This document shows positions 41,724-49,497 of a stretch of DNA of 49,736 nucleotides, in pieces (the first letter of the stretch is position 1; each line of letters begins with the position of its first letter). The notes below the pieces were generated by a model. The model saw only the letters and a program-made list of their open reading frames with translations, did no database searches and was not told the origin of the DNA. The position numbers and the translations under genes were made by a program. Source of the stretch: GCA-2687025 sp964473525 (GTDB lineage Bacteria > Poribacteria > WGA-4E > GCA-2687025). The DNA is taken from contig CAYYPK010000046.1 of assembly GCA_964473525.1 (NCBI GenBank), forward strand, positions 1 through 49,736, in the 5' to 3' direction.

Positions 41724-42359
41724 CGGAGCTTCTACCTCCGAGGCGGCCTCAGCTTCCTGGCCGGCGGCGTCTGGCTCGTCTGCCCGCTCGGGTCCGATGT
41801 CCGTGCCGGCCTGCTCCACGTCTGCATCCACGCGCGACGCGGGCGGCGTCAGCGGGGCGCTGAAGTTGGGCGGAGGCAGGTCAGGGAGTGGCGGCTCACC
41901 GTCCAGCCTCAACGTCGCGTCGGCTTGGGCCACATCGGTCGGGATGGCCTCCGCGATCGTCTCAACGAGCTTCTGGAGCGCGTCTTCGGTGCGATGCAGT
42001 GTAGGCGTCTCGGGGAGGCGCGCGTCGTAGTACGGGAACTCGTCGTCCGCTGGGGTCGGCACCGGCTCCATTGGGTAGAGCAGCGCCTCCTCCACCAGCC
42101 GATTGGCGGGATCCTGTATGTCCCGCCATGCCTTGTCACGCTTCCGCCGGCCCAGCAGGTTCGTCTGCTCCGTCGCGTTGCTCTCGTCAACAACGTCCAG
42201 CGTGCTTGCATCGGTGGTGATGCCCAGCACGTCCGTGAGCAGCTCGCGGTAGTCCCGTGGATCGCGGACCACCTGCATGGGCCGCGCGTGTCGTTCTGGG
42301 CTCGCCGCGGGATCCCCCACGACCGTCTCGTCAGGCCTAGCCTTCTGCATGGCGCTCAT
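41697..42359 (-). CDS. Acidic low-complexity protein coupled to the TPR giant
   Basis: 220 residues of no recognised family. The N-terminal half contains a plausible folded stretch (VVRDPRDYRELLTDVLGITTDASTLDVV and VEEALLYPMEPVPTPADDEFPYYDARLP). The C-terminal half is Pro-, Glu- and Ala-rich and probably disordered (PPPNFSAPLTPPASR onward). No signal peptide or membrane segment. The start ATG 42359 overlaps the end of the TPR gene by 23 bases in a different frame, so the two may be translated together. ATG 42350 is an alternative start. Role unknown. Confidence 0.6.
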   Translation of the reverse strand: MSAMQKARPDETVVGDPAASPERHARPMQVVRDPRDYRELLTDVLGITTDASTLDVVDESNATEQTNLLGRRKRDKAWRDIQDPANRLVEEALLYPMEPVPTPADDEFPYYDARLPETPTLHRTEDALQKLVETIAEAIPTDVAQADATLRLDGEPPLPDLPPPNFSAPLTPPASRVDADVEQAGTDIGPERADEPDAAGQEAEAASEVEAPLPEDADPA

Positions 42360-45300
42360 TCTGGGTCATATTCAGGAACAGCGTGGCGAGGCGTCGATAC
42401 TCGGGCGTCTGCCTCAGGCCGTGGGTCTGCGGCAGATCGAGGAATCTGGAGCATCGCGCCAGCAGTTGAGCGTCTGCCGGGTTCGCCGACAGCACTCGGT
42501 GCGCGAGCGACAGCGCCTCGCGTTGGGCCTCGCCCTCCGGGTCCATCCACATCTGGCCCGCTTGCTCCATCATGAAGTTTGCGTAAGTCGTCGTGATGAT
42601 GTGGCTCACGGGGTCGAGTTCGTGCGCGCGTGCGAAGTCGATGAGCGCGTCGTTAGTGCGGCCAGCGTCGGCGGCCACGAGGCCGCGCCGCAACCGAAGC
42701 TGCGCCGTCTCCTGCTGTAGCACCACGTTGTCCGGCGCCAAAGCGAGCGTTTCGTGGAGCAGATCCAGAGCCTGCGCGTCGTACTGGTTGAACTCGTTCT
42801 CAAAGACGGAGCGCCGAGCGCCGCCGCCAAAGGCGACGAGCGCGCGCGTCTGCGCCATGGCGGTTCGCACGATGGCGGGCGCGATCTCCTCAATCCCGGT
42901 GATCTCGTACGCGCGCTTCAACAGGTCGCGCACGACGCCGGCCTGCTCGGCCTGCTGGTCCGGGGTCGTTCCGCGCGCGCGGTCCAATTCGGCGACGGTT
43001 GCATCGATCATGGCGGTGAACAGTGGTGTCCAGGCCAGCGACTCGAGCAGGCGCGAGTCCTTCACATCCTCGGCTAGGACACGAGCGTCCAGCGTCGTCG
43101 CCAGCCCCTCATACGGCGACGCGCCGAAGGCTGCCGGGTTCTGCGAAGCGAGCACGAAGACGATCCGCGCGTATCGCTGTACCGTCGGGTCGTCATCGTC
43201 GAAGTAGGCGCGCGCGGCGTCCCGGGCGTCGGTGTCCGAGCCAGACTCCAGCGCCGCCAGGACGTGCCCGACAGGCGACAGGTAGATGAGGAGGCGCTCG
43301 TCCGTGTGGGTCGCGTGGAGGTTCGTCGAGGTCGTGAGGATGTCGCGCATCTCTCCCGACCGTCGTAGGACGTTAAGCAGGTCGTCACCGTACGGCACCA
43401 CCGAGTCGGCTAAGTGCGGGTGGTCGTTCAGCCACTCCCGCCAGAGAGCGGCGGTCTGCCGCTCCCGCTCGAAGTGGTGTTCGAGGTCGGTGGCTTCCTG
43501 CTCCGATGCATCTGCCTGCGCAAGCGAATCAGTCATCTCCGCCACCACGTGCGCGCCCAATCGGCTCAGGAAGGCGCCGACGACCGGCTGGAGCCTGGCC
43601 TCATGGTCTCGAACGGGCAGGTCTGCGTCCCATTCGTCTGGGTAGTGTCGCTGTAGCCGCGAGAGTACCCATTCCTCCCAGTAGCCGCGCAGGCTAACGA
43701 GCGTGCCCCACAGCGACACGGCGTCGCGCCACCGCTCCTTCGTCGGCAACGCCTGCGCGTCCCAGAACCCGAAGACGGCCCACTGGTGTAGCGGCAGCAC
43801 CTCGGCCACGTCGGCGAAGAGTCGCGACTGCCACCGCTCGACGAGCGTGTTCCTGTCCATGGCTTCCCAGCGGGAGAGCAGGGAGAAGTCACGCGCTCGC
43901 TCGAGCCACGTCCTCACGGATGCGTCGGACTCGTCCATCTCGGCTACCTGCTCGAGCAAGTCGACGACGTCCTCCCAGCCGAGAGACTGGAAGGCTTGGA
44001 GCGCCTGCCGCTTGTATCCGACGCGCAGCAGCTCTCGAGAGTCGGCGTGCCACGGGCTGTCGTCCTCGACCTGCTCGAGGTAGTCGAGCCCCTCGGTCTC
44101 CTTGTTGGACATTAGCGTGGCGATGCCGAGGCTGTAGTACATCAGGTCGGTGCGATCGGTCTCGGCCGTCTCGTGCACCAGGTCGTGCACCTGCCGCCAG
44201 CAGCGCATCGCCAGTAGGATGGCGATGGAGTCCTCGGTCGAGCAGGTCTCGGGGGCCATGGCCCGCAGCATGGCGAGTTCCCGGGCCGCGCCGGCGACAT
44301 CGCCGGAGTCGAGGAACATCTGCACCCGCAGCGACTGCACGTCCGACTCCCACTCGCCCCAGTCCTTGCCGATGGCCAGCACGTCCGCCGCGCGATCGGG
44401 GTAGTTCTGCTCCCAGCGGCACAAGCCGAGGAGGTACCCACCGACGCGCATCCAGTCGCCGTCCTCAACAATGGGCGTCACCACATCGGCTACGAGTGGC
44501 CAGTCGCCCATACGCGCGCCGCACAGGGCAGCGAGCACGACGTACGCGTCGTTCTTCGGCGCGGCCCGCAATACGTTCGCCATCAGGTCGTTGGCAATCT
44601 GCACGTCACGCTGCGTCGGGGCTGTCTCGCCTGACGCGGACAGCCGCTGCATGGCTTCCCGCGCCCATCGCGCGACAATGGCGTCCTGGACCCTGTAGTC
44701 GGCCGCGTACTCCTGGGCGATGTTCCAGTGCTGCGTCATCGTGACCCGACTGTCCGTCTCGGCCGCGTAGTCCGCGAGCCGGAGGTGCAGCCAAGCCAGG
44801 TCGTCCCGTAGCGCTTCGTCCTCGCGCTGCCGCAACGTGGTTCGCCAGTGCTGAGCGGCCTCGCGCGGGTCGCCCTCGCGGTAGCAGCAGTACCCAAGGT
44901 AGTAGAGGTGGGTTGGGTCGAGGCCGACACGTTCGCGCCGGCTTGCCAGATGTGTCCGCGCGACACCGTAGTGACCCGCGCGCAGCGCGGCGTACGTCCT
45001 GCGCTGCTCGACGACTGGGTCGCCCTCTGGGCGAACGGCCATCGCACGCCCATAGGCGTCGGAGGCGGCTTCCCAGTCGTCTGCCTGCTCGTGGACGCGC
45101 GCTATCGCGAGCCACGCGCCTTCGTTGGTGGGATCCTGCCCGAGCGACTCGCGCAAGTGCGTGCGCGCTCTGTCCGTGTCGGTGTCCATCACACAGAGCG
45201 CGAGGGCGTAGTGCAACTCGGGCTGTCGCGGGCGCTCCGCGAGCACTGCGGCGAGATCATCGGCCGCCTCTTCGAGCCGTCCCAGGCGGTAGTACACCTG

Positions 45301-46845
45301 TCCCCTGCCGTTCCGCGCGATGTAGATCCCGGGGTCGGCATCAAGGGCGCGCGTGAACGCCTGCGCCGCTTGCTCCACATCGTCGACGCCGAGGTACGCC
45401 TGCCCAAGACGCGTCTGCGTGTGCGGGTCGTCCTCGTCCTGACGCATCAGCTCCGCGCACTGTGCCAGCGCGTCGTCGAAGGCTCCATTGGCAAGCGCGC
45501 AGTCCACCTTCAGCGAGGCGAGTGCGTAGCGATCCTCGTCGGACAGGTCGCCACCTGTGACGCCGGCGAGCACCACCTCCGCCTGCCGCAACCTCCCCAG
45601 CGCCGTCAGGCCCTTGGCGTAGATGAGATCGTGGACGGGCGTGCGACCCTCAACGTCCTGGAGGAGCTCGACAACGCGTTCCGCGTCGCCATCCGCGTCG
45701 GCGATTTCCGACGCCATCATCCGCGCGTGCGGGTCGTCAGGCCGCGCCGCGAGGTACCGGGCCAGGAGGCGCGACGCCTCTTCTGTGTCGCCGTGCTCGT
45801 GGCTGCGGGTCGCGAGGCGGAGCAGAGCGTCGGCGTGGTCCGGTTGCAGTTCGAGGACGCGGTAGAGCGTGGAGGCGGCGGCGTCGCTGTCGTGTAGTTC
45901 CGCCCACTCCGCGTAGCGGAGTAGGATGCCGACGTCGGCGGCGTCGTGGAGGTACGCGTGGAACGCCTGGCGGACGCTCGCGAGTTGCTCCTCTGTGAAC
46001 GCGATCAGGCCGGCGATGTCCAGGATCCGATCGGCAGCTTCGTGCGACAGGTCGCTGCCCGCGAGCATGGCGACGGAGTAGGCGTCGACGGCCTCAATGG
46101 GCTGATCGGCCCGCTGATGCCGACGTCCGGCGATCATGCGCTCGCGACAGCGCACTTCGCTGGCGCCTGGATCCCGTGCGCTCCACTCAAGCAGGCAAGC
46201 GTGGGCCGCGTCGAGGTCTCCCACGAGCTCGTGGGAGATCGCGAGATGCGCGAGTGTCCACAGCCATTGCGGCTTCTGCGCGCCCAGGTACTGATTGAGT
46301 TGGCGCTTGGTTGCGAATTCCGAGCCTGCTGGGTCGGTCGTCCAGTCGACTGCCACGGCTTCCCGGATCCGCTCCTCGGCGCGCTGCTTGTCCGCCGACC
46401 CCTCGTACCACTCGAGGTATAGGGGGAACGCGAACATGGACCGCGGCAGCGTCCGCAGGAGACGTCCGCCAACGAAGGAGATGTCAGCGGGCCGGAGCTC
46501 TGTGTGCAGCCGCGCGTGCAGGTATGCGGAGATCGCCTCGGCGTCTCGACTGACGGCGAGCGCTCGAGCTCGCTGCACGAGCGCGTGTCCGTAGGAGGCC
46601 CGCATGGCGGTGGGCATCCGCTCCTCGACGGGGTACGCATCCTCGATGATGCCTATGCCTTCGTTGAACGCCGCCAACGCAGCCTCGATCCGCTTCTGTA
46701 GGAGCGCTCGCTCGCCCTTCTTGAGCAGAGCGGCGACACGCTTCTCCGGCGCGCGGACGCGCTTACGACTGGCTCTTTCGACTGCGCGGTACAACGGATG
46801 TAGCCCTCTGGCATGTCCAACTGGGCCGCGGTCGGCGCGGTCCAA
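42337..46845 (-). CDS. Giant tetratricopeptide-repeat protein (1502 residues)
   Basis: The largest gene in the window. TPR motifs are clear near residues 45-75 (ALLQKRIEAALAAFNEGIGI), 325-400 (YRVLELQPDHADALLRLATRSHE, then GDTEEASRLLARYLAARPDDPHA), 470-650 (AYLGVDDVEQAAQAFTRALDADPG, YYRLGRLEEAADDLAAVLAERPRQPE, DWEAASDAYGRAMAVRPEGDP) and 1370-1435. The middle (about 820-1340) is helical with weaker repeats. No signal peptide or membrane segment, so it is likely a cytoplasmic scaffold. The start TTG 46845 lacks a good ribosome site and is uncertain; the first TPR-like helix begins near residue 34. It is followed, with overlap, by the acidic protein gene. Partners unknown. Confidence 0.85.
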   Translation of the reverse strand: MDRADRGPVGHARGLHPLYRAVERASRKRVRAPEKRVAALLKKGERALLQKRIEAALAAFNEGIGIIEDAYPVEERMPTAMRASYGHALVQRARALAVSRDAEAISAYLHARLHTELRPADISFVGGRLLRTLPRSMFAFPLYLEWYEGSADKQRAEERIREAVAVDWTTDPAGSEFATKRQLNQYLGAQKPQWLWTLAHLAISHELVGDLDAAHACLLEWSARDPGASEVRCRERMIAGRRHQRADQPIEAVDAYSVAMLAGSDLSHEAADRILDIAGLIAFTEEQLASVRQAFHAYLHDAADVGILLRYAEWAELHDSDAAASTLYRVLELQPDHADALLRLATRSHEHGDTEEASRLLARYLAARPDDPHARMMASEIADADGDAERVVELLQDVEGRTPVHDLIYAKGLTALGRLRQAEVVLAGVTGGDLSDEDRYALASLKVDCALANGAFDDALAQCAELMRQDEDDPHTQTRLGQAYLGVDDVEQAAQAFTRALDADPGIYIARNGRGQVYYRLGRLEEAADDLAAVLAERPRQPELHYALALCVMDTDTDRARTHLRESLGQDPTNEGAWLAIARVHEQADDWEAASDAYGRAMAVRPEGDPVVEQRRTYAALRAGHYGVARTHLASRRERVGLDPTHLYYLGYCCYREGDPREAAQHWRTTLRQREDEALRDDLAWLHLRLADYAAETDSRVTMTQHWNIAQEYAADYRVQDAIVARWAREAMQRLSASGETAPTQRDVQIANDLMANVLRAAPKNDAYVVLAALCGARMGDWPLVADVVTPIVEDGDWMRVGGYLLGLCRWEQNYPDRAADVLAIGKDWGEWESDVQSLRVQMFLDSGDVAGAARELAMLRAMAPETCSTEDSIAILLAMRCWRQVHDLVHETAETDRTDLMYYSLGIATLMSNKETEGLDYLEQVEDDSPWHADSRELLRVGYKRQALQAFQSLGWEDVVDLLEQVAEMDESDASVRTWLERARDFSLLSRWEAMDRNTLVERWQSRLFADVAEVLPLHQWAVFGFWDAQALPTKERWRDAVSLWGTLVSLRGYWEEWVLSRLQRHYPDEWDADLPVRDHEARLQPVVGAFLSRLGAHVVAEMTDSLAQADASEQEATDLEHHFERERQTAALWREWLNDHPHLADSVVPYGDDLLNVLRRSGEMRDILTTSTNLHATHTDERLLIYLSPVGHVLAALESGSDTDARDAARAYFDDDDPTVQRYARIVFVLASQNPAAFGASPYEGLATTLDARVLAEDVKDSRLLESLAWTPLFTAMIDATVAELDRARGTTPDQQAEQAGVVRDLLKRAYEITGIEEIAPAIVRTAMAQTRALVAFGGGARRSVFENEFNQYDAQALDLLHETLALAPDNVVLQQETAQLRLRRGLVAADAGRTNDALIDFARAHELDPVSHIITTTYANFMMEQAGQMWMDPEGEAQREALSLAHRVLSANPADAQLLARCSRFLDLPQTHGLRQTPEYRRLATLFLNMTQNERHAEG

Positions 46846-46891
46846 GGAAGTACTCTACCTCTATACGCAACTGGCAGGCAAACCGTATACG

Positions 46892-46910
46892 CCCGTTGCA
46901 CGCCAACGGG
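46892..46910. repeat. Inverted repeat CCCGTTG-CACGC-CAACGGG upstream of the TPR gene
   Basis: Perfect 7-base arms with a 5-base loop, 47 bases before the predicted TTG start of the TPR protein. The same arms occur at 28392-28414. Otherwise the 262 bases between the TPR gene and the tRNAs contain only the tRNA promoter. Confidence 0.4.
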
Positions 46911-47065
46911 ACGCGGCGGGTCAGAGTTCACTCGCCACGTCCAAACTGATACGGTCCACGGCGGCCGCGGTAACAGTTCGGAGCGGCTGAATGAGCTCGT
47001 CCCGCGGTCTCGTCGGCCGCATGCCCAGGGCGTCCGAGGAATAGCGAATACGGGGCGTCCCTTTG

Positions 47066-47094
47066 TTGACAGTCCGTAGGTCGTTCGTTACTAT
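47066..47094 (+). promoter_or_regulatory. Promoter of the tRNA cluster
   Basis: Perfect -35 TTGACA (47066-47071), a 17-base spacer and -10 TACTAT (47089-47094), with transcription expected from about 47101, seven bases before the first tRNA. The best promoter in the window. Confidence 0.75.
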
Positions 47095-47107
47095 TGAACT
47101 GCCTACC

Positions 47108-47197
47108 GGTGGGATGGCGGAGTGGCTTAACGCGACGGTCTTGAAAACCGTTGTATCGGCAACGATACCGCAGGTTCGAATCCTGCTCCCACCGCCA
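47108..47197 (+). tRNA. tRNA-Ser(UGA), CCA encoded
   Basis: Acceptor GGTGGGA (47108-47114) pairs with TCCCACC (47187-47193), followed by G and encoded CCA. Anticodon stem ACGGT/ACCGT encloses CTTGAAA, giving anticodon UGA. A long variable arm and GGTTCGAATCC T-arm are present, as expected for a serine tRNA. Confidence 0.95.
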
Positions 47198-47210
47198 CGG
47201 TAGCGAGTGT

Positions 47211-47302
47211 GGAGAGATGCTGGAGTGGCTGAACAGGGCAGCCTGCTAAGCTGTTATGGGGCTCATACCCCATCGAGGGTTCGAATCCCTCTCTCTCCGC
47301 CA
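47211..47302 (+). tRNA. tRNA-Ser(GCU), CCA encoded
   Basis: Acceptor GGAGAGA pairs with TCTCTCC; loop CTGCTAA gives anticodon GCU. The long variable arm TATGGGGCTCATACCCCAT is typical of serine. The T-arm is GGTTCGAATCC and CCA is encoded. It starts 13 bases after the first tRNA-Ser gene. Confidence 0.95.
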
Positions 47303-47358
47303 TCTTCCTCGCAGGTTCTTCCGCGGCCGCGCGGCAAGGACGACGTCCGGTACGGTGC

Positions 47359-47435
47359 GCACCCGTAGCTCAGTGGATTAGAGCACGTGACTACGGATCA
47401 CGCGGTCGGGAGTTCGAATCTCTCCGGGTGCGCCA
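47359..47435 (+). tRNA. tRNA-Arg(ACG), CCA encoded
   Basis: Acceptor GCACCCG pairs with CGGGTGC; anticodon stem CGTGA/TCACG encloses CTACGGA, giving ACG (read as ICG). Short variable loop, AGTTCGAATCT T-arm, G discriminator and encoded CCA. Its 3' end is the likely integration site of the element that follows, because a tyrosine integrase gene starts 167 bases downstream. Confidence 0.95.
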
Positions 47436-47526
47436 CCCCTACCTCCCGTAGAACCCTATGAATACTGAATGAACCGGAAACGGCCCGCGCAGTGTGTGCC
47501 CTGGTCTGGGGCTGCTTCTGTCCGTT

Positions 47527-47580
47527 CTTTCCTGGCGCTTTCCCACAACTCCCCGCTAGAATGGGAAAGAATCAGGAAAG
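47527..47580. repeat. Four-part mirrored repeat upstream of the integrase
   Basis: CTTTCCT (47527-47533), 4 bases, CTTTCCC (47538-47544), an 18-base centre, GGGAAAG (47563-47569), 4 bases, AGGAAAG (47574-47580). Outer and inner arms are both perfect reverse complements, and each half is an 11-base-spaced direct repeat. The centre ends in TAGAAT (47557-47562), a good -10 box. The pattern suits cooperative binding of a recombination or repressor protein on one face of the helix. Confidence 0.6.
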
Positions 47581-47601
47581 CCCTTGGACAGGAGTACGGT
47601 C

Positions 47602-48723
47602 ATGCGCAAGCCGACGGGGACGCGTCAACACATCCGACTGCTGAACCATCGCCGGACGTCGGGACTGTTCCTGCGCGACGGTGCATACATCGCGGACATC
47701 AAGCCCGACGATGGCAAACGCGTCATACGTAAGCTCGGGACGGATCGCGACAGTGCCGAGGAGCGGTTCGACGCGCTGCTGGCGGAACTCGACGCGACGG
47801 CGGCGGACGCGGGAAGCCCGCGCGTGACCGACTTCCTGCTCTCGACCTTCCTGCCCACGCAGCGGCGGCTCAAGTCATACGACAGTAGCGCGCGCAGCGT
47901 GAAGGGCGTGGTGCGGTTCCTGGAGGCCACAGGATCGGACCTGCGCCTGCGGGAGGTGGGGCCACAGCACGTGGAACGCCTAAGGGCATTCTACGCAGAA
48001 CAGGGCCACGCGCCGCGCACGATCAACATGTTCACGCAGAAGCTCAAACAGGCGCTTAACCACGCTGTAGACCTGGCCCAACTCGACGCGAACCCCCTCG
48101 CCCGTGTGAAGCTGCTGCGCGTAGACAACCGGCGCGTGAAGTTCCTGTCACTCGATGACTTCGTCCGCGTGCTCGAGGCAGCGGCCAGCACGGACGCTCA
48201 CGACCTTTTCCTGACAATGGGGCTTACCGGGCTAAGGCCATCGAACGTGCGCCTGCTGACCGCAGACGAGGTCGACGCCGATATGCTCCGCATTCCGCCG
48301 GACAAGATGAAAGGCGGGCGTTGGGGAGAGGTCCCCGTCTCGACGTTCGCGCGGCGTGTGCTCGCCGGGCATGTACCTGACCCGCTCTACTTCCCGGCGC
48401 GTGGCCACGTTGATCGGCCCAAGGGGTTGCGGAACGTCCAACGCGCGTTTGCGTCCTCCGTCCAGCGCGCTGGGTTGGGCTGGGCCACGCTGTACGATCT
48501 CCGCCACTTCTACGCGTCCCAGTTGGCAAGGCACGGGGCGACTGAGACGCAGATAGGCCGACTTCTCTGTCACGTTGGGCAGACGGTCACAAGCCGCTAT
48601 GTCCATCACGACGTTGAGGACCTGCGACCGATGGTGGAGGGCCACGGCGAGCGCGTCCGCCTGGCCCTTGGCGGCGTTCCCGCGCTGACTCCTGACGAGG
48701 AGGCGACCGCCATCGGAGTCTGA
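47602..48723 (+). CDS. Tyrosine recombinase/integrase
   Basis: Site-specific integrase of 373 residues. The N-terminal about 70-175 is the core-binding SAM-like domain (VTDFLLSTFLPTQRRLKSYDSSARSVKGVVRFLEA). The catalytic domain shows Arg212 in LTGLRPSNVRLL, Lys237 in PPDKMKGGRWGEVPV, Tyr298 and Arg301 in LYDLRHFYAS (the His of HxxR is Tyr here, seen also in other family members), His324 in LLCHVGQTVTS and the nucleophile Tyr333 in SRYVHHD. ATG 47602 follows GGAG by seven bases. Residues 1-50 resemble an arm-type DNA-binding start. Its place next to tRNA-Arg suggests integration there. No excisionase is recognised. Confidence 0.95.
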   Translation: MRKPTGTRQHIRLLNHRRTSGLFLRDGAYIADIKPDDGKRVIRKLGTDRDSAEERFDALLAELDATAADAGSPRVTDFLLSTFLPTQRRLKSYDSSARSVKGVVRFLEATGSDLRLREVGPQHVERLRAFYAEQGHAPRTINMFTQKLKQALNHAVDLAQLDANPLARVKLLRVDNRRVKFLSLDDFVRVLEAAASTDAHDLFLTMGLTGLRPSNVRLLTADEVDADMLRIPPDKMKGGRWGEVPVSTFARRVLAGHVPDPLYFPARGHVDRPKGLRNVQRAFASSVQRAGLGWATLYDLRHFYASQLARHGATETQIGRLLCHVGQTVTSRYVHHDVEDLRPMVEGHGERVRLALGGVPALTPDEEATAIGV

Positions 48724-48941
48724 ACGCGGCGGTCGGTCGGCGGGTCGCGCGCGAGCCATCGCGGCAGGGCCGGCGGGTGCCCGCGTAGCAGAAACGCCAC
48801 TCGGGCTCTCAACGTGATGCTGCCCGCCGACCCAACACCAGTCACGCCCGGGATCCGAATGTGCATACAGGCAACCGGGCTGTCTATCGCAACTACGCGC
48901 CCCTGAGCAGGCGCATCTTGAAGGGCTGATGTTGTCGCGCT

Positions 48942-48961
48942 AGGATACGTATAGGTATCCT
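48942..48961. repeat. Inverted repeat AGGATAC-GTATAG-GTATCCT
   Basis: Perfect 7-base arms with a 6-base centre between the convergent integrase and XRE genes, 43 bases beyond the XRE stop codon. It is unusually AT-rich for this window. It could be a shared terminator, a regulator site or a recombination-associated site. The rest of 48724-49004 shows nothing coding. Confidence 0.45.
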
Positions 48962-49004
48962 TCCTCGCCAGCAAGCTCTCGCCGGAGAGTTCACAGGCGT
49001 TGGA

Positions 49005-49226
49005 CTACTCAGGGCGTGGGATGCCCGCAACTAGCTCCGCCAGCGTGACGCGAAGGGCGACAGCCATCGCGGTCATGTTCACGAGCGAGATATTGCGCTC
49101 CCCGCGCTCGACGCCACCAACGTAGGTCGGGTGAAAGCCGGTACGAGTCGCTAAGTCCTTCTGTGTGAACCCTCTCTCGCGCCGTATGCGGCGGACGTTG
49201 GCTCCGAGCACAGCCTTCGGGTTCAT
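49005..49226 (-). CDS. XRE/HipB-type helix-turn-helix regulator
   Basis: 73-residue protein that is essentially one Cro/C1 HTH domain: LGANVRRIRRERGFTQKDLATRTGFHPTYVGGVERGERNISLVNMTAMAVALRVTLAELV. The layout matches controller or phage-type regulators. It may control the integrase or its own gene, or be the controller of a restriction-modification or toxin system cut by the window edge. ATG 49226 has no ribosome site, and a TAGAAT box ends nine bases upstream of it, so the message may be leaderless. Confidence 0.92.
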   Translation of the reverse strand: MNPKAVLGANVRRIRRERGFTQKDLATRTGFHPTYVGGVERGERNISLVNMTAMAVALRVTLAELVAGIPRPE

Positions 49227-49235
49227 CCGGGCCGC

Positions 49236-49265
49236 ATTCTACACAGGCCCTGCACCGGAGGTCGA
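49236..49265 (-). promoter_or_regulatory. Putative promoter of the XRE gene
   Basis: Minus strand TCGACC (49265-49260), an 18-base spacer and TAGAAT (49241-49236). The predicted transcription start falls within three bases of the start codon. The same -10 hexamer occurs before the integrase gene. Confidence 0.4.
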
Positions 49266-49497
49266 GGCCGGGACGGCGCGGGCCATGCGGCACGGCGCGT
49301 GACCTCTCAGGGCCGACCAGAACGGCGACATCGACAGCATGGCCTGACGAGCGCGTCAGCGTGCTGCGCAACCCCAACGTGGCGTTAGCCATCCGCGGGA
49401 GTTCCAGGGACGGCCCGTCGCCGTCGGTATCGACCGGGGAGCCAGTTCACCACCAGGCGACATCCAGTGCCGGAGACATCGAACAGCGAGGCGTCGT

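Noticed and set aside
44848..45897. 349-codon plus-strand frame inside the TPR gene
   Set aside because: Antisense shadow; no start site and composition typical of complement translation.
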